Shown here: positions 58,230 through 64,000 of the stretch, in pieces
Layout of the letters: each line of letters starts with the position of its first letter
Numbering within the stretch: position 1 is the first letter of the stretch
Source of the DNA: UBA2199 sp964628035
GTDB taxonomy: Bacteria > Acidobacteriota > Aminicenantia > UBA2199
Direction: 5' to 3'
Assembly: GCA_964628035.1 (NCBI GenBank)
Contig: CAZVPI010000003.1
Span: 1-64,000, forward strand
DNA: 64,000 nt
Translations under genes and position numbers: made by a program
Notes under the pieces: generated by a model
Databases searched by the model: none
Told to the model about the DNA's origin: nothing
Seen by the model: the letters and a program-made list of their open reading frames with translations, nothing else

Positions 58230-58968
58230 GGGAAAGGGCCAGGGGCAGCGTTATAAGCGCGTCGGTGCCCTGGGGGAAGCGCGGGCCGAGTTCGACGACC
58301 CCGTTCATGCGTGCCAGAAGTTTCTTGGCCACAGTCAGCCCCAGACCCGCGTTGCCGGGCTTGCCGGAGCAGAAAGGGAGAAAGACCTCCTGGCGCTTTT
58401 CCTCGGGGATGCCGCTTCCGTTGTCTCCGACGCGGATAAGGCAGGACTTTTCCCGCCGCTCGACGGCGACGGCCAGGGCCGGCTCGCCGCGGCCGGCAAG
58501 GGCGTCCAGGGCATTGTCGATGACGTTGAGCAGGGAGAGGTGCAGCGCGCGCGGGTCGCACATGGCCATGAGCGGGACGTCGGGGCAAGCGACGCTCAGG
58601 GCGATGCCCTTTTCGTCGATCTCCTTATGCAGCATCTGCAGCAAATTGCGCACCAGGGCCGGGACGTCGGTCGCCTCGATGGCCAGGTGCTCGAACGGGT
58701 TGAACGAACGGATGGCTTTCAACAGCTCCTCAAGGCGGTAAAACTCGGCGTGGATGCTCTTCAGGTATTCCAGGCGCGTCGCCTCGGGATAGGAGGCGAA
58801 ATTGTTGAGCAGGACCTCCAGCGTCATCTTGATGGAGTTGATCGGGTTGCCCAATTCATGCGCCAGGCTGAAGAAAAGGTGGTCCAAAACATCGGCGACG
58901 ATGGGCGGCCATTCGTTTCTGCTCTCGGTCTTGTTCATCAAGGCCTCGTTCCGCTCCGGCCGGTTCAT
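58219..58968 (-). CDS. Soluble histidine kinase, partner of NtrC-type regulator
   Basis: A 249-residue kinase without transmembrane helices or an obvious sensor domain. The H-box is SLAHELGNPINSIKMTLEVL (His about residue 36), then N-box LLNVIDNALDAL near 150, G1 GDNGSGIPEEK near 180 and G2 NAGLGLTVAKKL near 205. It should phosphorylate the response regulator encoded immediately downstream (11-base overlap). Its input must come from another protein, for example the PAS kinases or roadblock proteins encoded around it. The start at 58968 is tentative; an alternative ATG at 58938 also has a plausible ribosome-binding site. Confidence 0.9.
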   Translation of the reverse strand: MNRPERNEALMNKTESRNEWPPIVADVLDHLFFSLAHELGNPINSIKMTLEVLLNNFASYPEATRLEYLKSIHAEFYRLEELLKAIRSFNPFEHLAIEATDVPALVRNLLQMLHKEIDEKGIALSVACPDVPLMAMCDPRALHLSLLNVIDNALDALAGRGEPALAVAVERREKSCLIRVGDNGSGIPEEKRQEVFLPFCSGKPGNAGLGLTVAKKLLARMNGVVELGPRFPQGTDALITLPLALSHDD

Positions 58969-59047
58969 GGCCAGCCAGGGTGCAGGGCGTCGGGTTAGGC
59001 ATCATTATTGGGAAAAAAATTCCTTTTTGCAATACCTGGGCTTGAAA

Positions 59048-59076
59048 TTGATTACTGAAGCGCCCATGGATATAAT
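59048..59076 (+). promoter_or_regulatory. Leaderless promoter of hybrid kinase gene
   Basis: TTGATT (59048-59053), a 17-bp spacer, TATAAT (59071-59076), six bases (CCGGCC) and the ATG at 59083. Confidence 0.75.
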
Positions 59077-59082
59077 CCGGCC

Positions 59083-62013
59083 ATGACTCGGCCGCAGATG
59101 AAGGCGATTCGCCGCTTCTTCACCATACCCGCCTCCGGGGACCTGCAGAGGGAACAGCTGGCCTGGCAGCTCAGCATCCATTTGTCGGGCATGATCGTGG
59201 GATACACCGGAGTCGCCCTGGCGCTGGCGTTCGTCTTTCCCTGGTCCCGGCTGCTGAGCGTCGCCCTGGTCATCGGTCCCCTGGCCGTGAACCTCTCCCT
59301 GCTGTCCCTGGCCAAGCGCGGCCGCCTGCTCGCCGTTGCCAGGCTGTTCCTGCTGGAGCTCTGGCTGCTCATCACCCTGGTCGCGTTCCTGGGAGACGAC
59401 GTGGGGGTGCGGGCCGCCTGGGGCTATTTCATAATCGTCTTCAATGCCGGCATGCTGCTGAGCCAGTGGGCCAGCGTCGCGGCGCTGGCCGTCTGCAGCC
59501 TGACCACGCTGGCCATCGCCTTCCTCTCCAGGCCGCTCTCGCCTCATCCCTGGACGTTCTGGATGATCAACACCTTCTACCTGCTGGTGATGATCTACCT
59601 GCAGAATCTGGCGGTCCGTTCGATCCGCGGTTCGCTGGCGAAGGTGAGCCGCGGGCTGCGCGAACGGCAGCAGGCGCAGGCGGCGCTGCTGCATAGCGAG
59701 ATGAAGCACCGGGAGATGATCGATTCCCTGCCTTTTTGCGTCTTCGAAGCCGACGTGGACGGCCGCCTGCGTTTCGTCAACCGCACGGGGCTGGAATGGT
59801 TCGGATACTCGCCCTCGGAAGTCAATGCCGGCTTGAGCATGTACCAGTTCCTGGAGGAACCCGAAATCGAAAGGGCGCGGGAGAACGTCCGCCGCCTCCT
59901 GGCGGGAGAGGAGCTTGCATTCCACGAGTACCGAGTCAGGCGCCGGCACGGCGGCGCGGTCACAACGCTGGTCCGCACCAAGGTCATCGTCGAGAACGAC
60001 AGGCCCGCCGCGGTCCTGCAGGGCAGCCTGTTCGACATCAGCGAGCTCAGGAAAGCCGAGAAGGAGAGGGAACAGGTCATCTCCCTGCTCAAGGCTACGG
60101 TCGAATCCACCGCCGATGGCATCCTGGTGGTCGACGCGGAGGGCAGGATCGCCCATAGCAACCAGCGCTTCAAGGAATTGGCGGGCATTCCCGGAGAGAT
60201 CATGGTCGCGGGCGCCGACGAAACGGCCTTGGCCTTCGTCCGGGACCAGCTGGCGGATCCCCAGAAGTTCCTTTCGCGGGTGCGCCAACTCTACGCCACG
60301 CCGGAGGCGGAGAGCTTCGACGTGCTGGAATTGAAGGATGGCCGGGTCTTTGAGCTCTTTTCGCGGCCGCAGATGCTTGCCGGGAGGCCGGTCGGCCGCG
60401 TATGGAGTTTCCGTAACGTCAGCGAGCGCAAGCAGGCGGAGAAGGCCCTGATCGAGAGCGAGCGCCGCTATAGGGCCCTGTTCGACTCGGCCAGCGATGC
60501 GATCTTCCTCAATCACGGCGATGCCTTCATCGACTGCAACGCCCGCACGCTGGAGCTGTTCGGCTGCAGCCGCGAGGAATTCGCCGCCTCCTCCCTGGCC
60601 CGCTTCTCCCCCGAGAAGCAACCCGACGGCAGGGATTCGCGGGAGAAGGCGATGGAAAAGGTCCAAGCCGCCCTGGAGGGCCGGCCCCAGAGGTTCGATT
60701 GGATCCACCGGCGCTGCGACGGCACGCTGTTCCCCGCGGAAGTGATGCTGAACCGTGTGGAACTGAGCACGGGCGCGCACACATTGGCCATCGTCCGCGA
60801 CGTTTCGGACCATCGCCGCCTGGAGGAGCAGCTGCTGCAAGCGCAGAAAATGGAGGCCATCGGCATCCTGGCCGGAGGCGTGGCCCACGATTTCAACAAC
60901 ATCCTGTCAACCATCGTGGGCTATGGTTCCCTGCTGCGGATGAAGCGGTCGTTGGATCCGCAAGCCAAGGAGCATGTCGAGAAGATCCTGGACTCCTGCG
61001 AGCGGGCCGTGCGCTTGACCAGCAGCCTGCTCACCTTCAGCCGCAAGCAGGAGATCGAGCTGCAGGCGATCGACATCAACGATGCCGTCTACGATTTCCA
61101 CAAGATCCTGGCGCGGTTGATCGGCGAGGATATCGAGATGCGCCTCGACCTGGCCAGCCAGAACCTGATAGTCGATGCCGATATCCGCCAGATCGAGCAG
61201 GTGCTGATGAACCTGGCCACCAACAGCCGCGATGCCATGCCCGGAGGCGGCCGGTTGACGATCTCCACCGCGGCCATCAAGATCGAGCGGGACGAAGGCG
61301 ACATCCCGCCGGGGGACTATGCCATGATCACCATCGCCGACAGCGGCGCGGGCATGAACAAGGAAGTCCTGGACCACATCTTCGAGCCGTTCTTCACGCG
61401 CAAGGAAAGGGGCAAGGGCACCGGGCTGGGGCTGGCCATCGTCTACGGCATCGTCAAGAAGCACGAAGGCTTTATCAAGGTGGCCAGCGCCCCCGGCCAG
61501 GGGGCCAGGTTCGCCATTTACCTGCCCCTGAAATCTGCGCCGAAAACGCAAGCCCAGGGCCGCAAGGAGGAGAGTTTCCCCGACGGCGGCGAGACCATCC
61601 TGCTGGTCGAGGACGATGCCGCCGTTCGCCAAGCGACCCGCTTTGTCCTGGAGGAGTTTGGCTATGCAGTGCTGGAGGCGGAGAACGGCCAGGCGGCCCT
61701 GGAGCGGTTCCGCGAGAACCGGGAGCGGATCGACCTGGTGATCTGCGACTTGATCATGCCCCGGCTCAACGGCTGGGAAACGATGGCTGCGATCCGGCGA
61801 GTCAAGGGTGACGTCAAGGCGATCTTCATCAGCGGCTACACCGCCGACATCATCTCCGAGCGCGGGCTTGCCAGCTCGGGGGAGAACCTGCTGATGAAGC
61901 CGCTGAATCCGGGGGTGTTGCTCAACAAGGTCCGTTCTGTTCTGGATGGGGCGGATGCCGCCAGGTCCGGACGAAGCGCAGTGAAAGACCCGGAAGAAGA
62001 TAGTGAAAAATGA
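59083..62013 (+). CDS. Membrane hybrid histidine kinase with three PAS domains
   Basis: A 976-residue hybrid kinase. It has an N-terminal membrane module of about six helices (about 25-180), PAS1 (about 210-330; IDSLPFCVFEADVDGRLRFV), PAS2 (about 345-455; STADGILVVDAEG), PAS3 (about 465-580; YRALFDSASDAIFLNHGDAF), HisKA with His in GGVAHDFNN near residue 600, HATPase with GTGLGLAIVYGIV near 780, and a C-terminal receiver (about 838-955; ILLVEDDAAV, Asp in LVICDLIMPRLNGWE). The lone receiver may feed an external phosphotransfer or self-regulate. It is paralogous to the next gene. The last residues (SEK, TGA) coincide with a GTGAAAAATGAG repeat word. Confidence 0.92.
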   Translation: MTRPQMKAIRRFFTIPASGDLQREQLAWQLSIHLSGMIVGYTGVALALAFVFPWSRLLSVALVIGPLAVNLSLLSLAKRGRLLAVARLFLLELWLLITLVAFLGDDVGVRAAWGYFIIVFNAGMLLSQWASVAALAVCSLTTLAIAFLSRPLSPHPWTFWMINTFYLLVMIYLQNLAVRSIRGSLAKVSRGLRERQQAQAALLHSEMKHREMIDSLPFCVFEADVDGRLRFVNRTGLEWFGYSPSEVNAGLSMYQFLEEPEIERARENVRRLLAGEELAFHEYRVRRRHGGAVTTLVRTKVIVENDRPAAVLQGSLFDISELRKAEKEREQVISLLKATVESTADGILVVDAEGRIAHSNQRFKELAGIPGEIMVAGADETALAFVRDQLADPQKFLSRVRQLYATPEAESFDVLELKDGRVFELFSRPQMLAGRPVGRVWSFRNVSERKQAEKALIESERRYRALFDSASDAIFLNHGDAFIDCNARTLELFGCSREEFAASSLARFSPEKQPDGRDSREKAMEKVQAALEGRPQRFDWIHRRCDGTLFPAEVMLNRVELSTGAHTLAIVRDVSDHRRLEEQLLQAQKMEAIGILAGGVAHDFNNILSTIVGYGSLLRMKRSLDPQAKEHVEKILDSCERAVRLTSSLLTFSRKQEIELQAIDINDAVYDFHKILARLIGEDIEMRLDLASQNLIVDADIRQIEQVLMNLATNSRDAMPGGGRLTISTAAIKIERDEGDIPPGDYAMITIADSGAGMNKEVLDHIFEPFFTRKERGKGTGLGLAIVYGIVKKHEGFIKVASAPGQGARFAIYLPLKSAPKTQAQGRKEESFPDGGETILLVEDDAAVRQATRFVLEEFGYAVLEAENGQAALERFRENRERIDLVICDLIMPRLNGWETMAAIRRVKGDVKAIFISGYTADIISERGLASSGENLLMKPLNPGVLLNKVRSVLDGADAARSGRSAVKDPEEDSEK

Positions 62014-62162
62014 GAAAGAGGCTGAAGAGAGTGAAAAGTGAAGGTGTCTTAGAAGCGTGAAAGGGTCCGGGGAAAAAGGCCCTTGCCCAAGATCAGGCGA
62101 GGAGCCGGTGCTGCCCGGCCATCCAGGCCAGCCTCTTTCACTTTTCACATTTCACTTTTTAC
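61989..62162. repeat. Intergenic word-repeat palindrome (GTGAAAAGTGAAGG type)
   Basis: Left-arm words AGTGAAAAATGAGAAAGAGG and GAGAGTGAAAAGTGAAGG (about 62001-62043) are complemented by CCTCTTTCACTTTTCACATT and TCACTTTTTAC (about 62131-62162). The left arm supplies the stop codon of the hybrid kinase gene. Same words as at 52382-52563. Confidence 0.7.
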
Positions 62163-62171
62163 TCGCTTCGT

Positions 62172-62200
62172 TTGCTTGACGGCTCGCAAACGCCTATAAT
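62172..62200 (+). promoter_or_regulatory. Leaderless promoter of second PAS kinase gene
   Basis: TTGCTT (62172-62177), a 17-bp spacer, TATAAT (62195-62200), six bases (CGCTCC) and the ATG at 62207. Confidence 0.75.
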
Positions 62201-62206
62201 CGCTCC

Positions 62207-64000
62207 ATGGCCCTGAAAGACGCGCTGGCCCTGAGACTTTTCGCTCAGGCGCCCGAATTCCCCGACCCGGAAAAAACGCTGCTGGCCCGGCAGATCTTCC
62301 TCATCGTCCGCGCCTTCCTCTTGTTCTCGGCGGTCCTGCAGCTGCTCCTGATCGCCGTCGCTCCGCGGGTAGGCGCGCGCTGGCTGGCGATGCTCCTGGC
62401 CACGGCCGCCGTCAGCGCTGGGCTGCTGCTCCTCAACCGCCGCGGCCGCGTGCGAACCGCCGCGCTGCTGCTGCTGGCCAGCCTGTGGCTGCTGATCGCC
62501 CTGTTCTCCTGGACGCGGGCCGGCCTGGGGATGCGCGCCGCCTACGGTTATTTCATCGTCGTCTTCATCGCCGGCATGGTGCTGGGCAAGTGGCAGGCCG
62601 TCGCCACCGCCGTCCTGTGCAGCGCCTCCACCCTCTTCGTCGCCCTGGCCGGCCCGGGGCCCTCGGGCGAGCCGTACCGCTTCTGGCTGATCAACTCCCT
62701 GTACCTGGCGGTGGTGGTGCTGCTGCAGGACCTGGCCGGCCGCTCCATCCGCGAGTCGCGCGACCGGGCGCGCCGCGAGCGCATCGACCGCCGGCTGGCC
62801 GAGGACGAGCTGCACAAGAGCGAGGAACGTTTCCGCGTCCTGTTCGAGTCGGGGCCGGTGGGCATCGTCACCGCCGACGAATCCCTGCGCATCGGCCTGG
62901 CCAACCGCGCCTTCTGCGCCATGACCGGCTACCGCGAAGAGGAGCTGCGCGGCGTGCGCCTGCTGGATCTCAGCCATCCCGACCAGGCCGGCGCCGAGCG
63001 CGCCGAGGTGGAAGCCCTGCTGCGCGGCAAGGCGCCGTTCTACCAGTTGGAGAAGCGATTCCTGAGGAAGGACGGCACTCCGCTGTGGGCGGCGGCGACC
63101 GTCAGCGTCATCCGCGGGACCGACGGCGGCTTCCTGCACCTACTGGCCATGATCGAGGACATCAGCGCCCGCAAGGAGGCCGAGCGCGAGCGCGAACACG
63201 TCATCTCCATGCTCCAGGCCACGCTGGAATCGACGGCCGACGGCATCCTGGAGATCGACAACTCGGGCAAGATCGCCCATTACAACCAGCGCTTCGTGCG
63301 CATGTGGAACATCCCCGAGGAGGTGCTGGCCGCGCGCGACGACAACCAGGCCCTGGATGTCGTCCGCAGCCAGCTGGCCGATCCCGGCGCCTTCATCGCC
63401 AAGGTCAGGGAACTGTACGAGAACCCCGAGCTGGAAAGCTTCGACCTGCTGGAATTCAAGGATGGCCGCTGCTTCGAGCGCTATTCGCGGCCGCAATGGA
63501 TCCAGGGGCGGCCGGTCGGGCGGGTATGGAGTTTCCGCGACGTCAGCCGCCAGAAGCGCGACGAGCGCGCCCTGAAAAAGCACAGTGAATTTGAGCGCCT
63601 GCTGACCGGGATCGCGGCTCGCTTCAATGCCGTGGCCGCAGGGGACATCGACAACGAGATCGACCGCGCCATCGCCCAGATCGGGGCCTTCACCGACGTC
63701 GACCGCAGCTACGTCTTCCGCTTCGAACGCGGCGACGAGTTCATGAGCAACACCCACGAGTGGTGCGCCGAGGGGGTGGAGCCGCAGCGGGAGATGCTGC
63801 AGAACCTGCCGGTTTCCGCCTTCCCCTGGTGGCTGGCCATGCTGCGCCGCGGCAGGGAGATCTCCCTGGAGGACATCTCCGACCTGCCCCCGGAAGCGGC
63901 GGCCGAGCGCAAGATCCTCGAAGCGCAGTCGATCCGTTCGCTGCTGGTCGTTCCCATGTGGGCGAAAAGCGCGCTCATCGGCTACCTGGGCTTCGACACG
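62207..64000 (+). CDS. Membrane PAS-GAF sensor protein, probably kinase (partial)
   Basis: The frame is open from the ATG at 62207 to the end of the window (598 codons) and continues beyond it. The N-terminal membrane module (about 28-185) resembles that of the preceding kinase (YGYFIVVFIAGMVLGKW in place of WGYFIIVFNAGMLLSQW). PAS1 (about 205-325; FESGPVGIVTADESLRI), PAS2 (about 335-450; STADGILEIDNSGKIAHYNQ) and a GAF domain (about 465-598; IGAFTDVDRSYVFRFERGDE) follow. PAS2 is close to PAS2 of the upstream kinase, so the genes arose by duplication and then diverged by domain change. A kinase or cyclase output is expected beyond 64000 but not seen. Confidence 0.85.
   Translation, partial: MALKDALALRLFAQAPEFPDPEKTLLARQIFLIVRAFLLFSAVLQLLLIAVAPRVGARWLAMLLATAAVSAGLLLLNRRGRVRTAALLLLASLWLLIALFSWTRAGLGMRAAYGYFIVVFIAGMVLGKWQAVATAVLCSASTLFVALAGPGPSGEPYRFWLINSLYLAVVVLLQDLAGRSIRESRDRARRERIDRRLAEDELHKSEERFRVLFESGPVGIVTADESLRIGLANRAFCAMTGYREEELRGVRLLDLSHPDQAGAERAEVEALLRGKAPFYQLEKRFLRKDGTPLWAAATVSVIRGTDGGFLHLLAMIEDISARKEAEREREHVISMLQATLESTADGILEIDNSGKIAHYNQRFVRMWNIPEEVLAARDDNQALDVVRSQLADPGAFIAKVRELYENPELESFDLLEFKDGRCFERYSRPQWIQGRPVGRVWSFRDVSRQKRDERALKKHSEFERLLTGIAARFNAVAAGDIDNEIDRAIAQIGAFTDVDRSYVFRFERGDEFMSNTHEWCAEGVEPQREMLQNLPVSAFPWWLAMLRRGREISLEDISDLPPEAAAERKILEAQSIRSLLVVPMWAKSALIGYLGFDT

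Overview
The window is about 64 kb of GC-rich bacterial chromosome (coding GC clearly above 60 percent) with short, much more AT-rich spacers full of word-like repeats. Gram-negative traits are visible: outer-membrane barrels, DsbD, a TonB-type C-terminus and lipoprotein-style signals. The mix of secreted glycosidases, secreted proteins with Kre9/KNH-like domains, a DUF5916 outer-membrane protein, a propeller-GGDEF sensor and PATAN/roadblock response regulators suggests Acidobacteriota, possibly the Aminicenantes branch. That placement is an inference from gene content; no rRNA or single-copy marker here settles it.

Layout. 1-1.4 kb: an ISL3-type insertion sequence with a premature amber codon in its transposase. 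1.5-8 kb: a small membrane protein, two tandem metallophosphoesterases, then a sulfur operon (persulfide-dioxygenase/rhodanese fusion, two YeeE/YedE half-transporters, the second frameshifted) and an MscS channel. 8.3-14.5 kb: PilZ protein, EamA exporter, gene remnants around a deletion scar, and an overlapping operon of isochorismatase-like hydrolase, flavoprotein reductase and RlmN-like radical SAM enzyme. 14.6-24 kb: secreted amidase, Kre9-like surface protein, sodium symporter with a small partner, and a GH9-GH20 pair that fits amino-sugar polysaccharide breakdown. 24-34 kb: PrsW protease, MoaE-like protein, PadR regulator with its membrane partner, propeller-GGDEF cyclase, DUF5916 protein and a TonB-like pair.

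34.8-37.3 kb holds the most novel-looking locus: a cysteine-rich peptide built of Cys-headed repeats with its own near-consensus promoter, followed 9 bp later by an HPr-kinase-like protein, divergent from a YchF-type GTPase. 37-53 kb: GAF-PP2C phosphatase, two more Kre9/CARDB-like secreted proteins plus a third small one, subtilase, DsbD, tRNA-Arg(ACG) close to tadA, a tRNA-Ser(CGA) followed by three 108-bp tandem repeats, an M23 peptidase, a WYL regulator, an L,D-transpeptidase and an acyltransferase. 53.8-64 kb is a signalling island: two copies of a module (receiver-PATAN-roadblock protein plus a 65-residue helical protein), an NtrC-type regulator with its kinase, and two divergent paralogous PAS kinases, the second running off the window end.

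Three genome-wide habits stand out. At least eleven genes have a -10 hexamer exactly six bases before the ATG, implying leaderless mRNAs. Most spacers contain imperfect palindromes whose arms are reiterations of a 6-9 base word that differs by locus, and at several genes such a repeat provides the stop codon. Secreted Kre9/CARDB-like genes share a TTGAGA-N17-TATGTA-like promoter.
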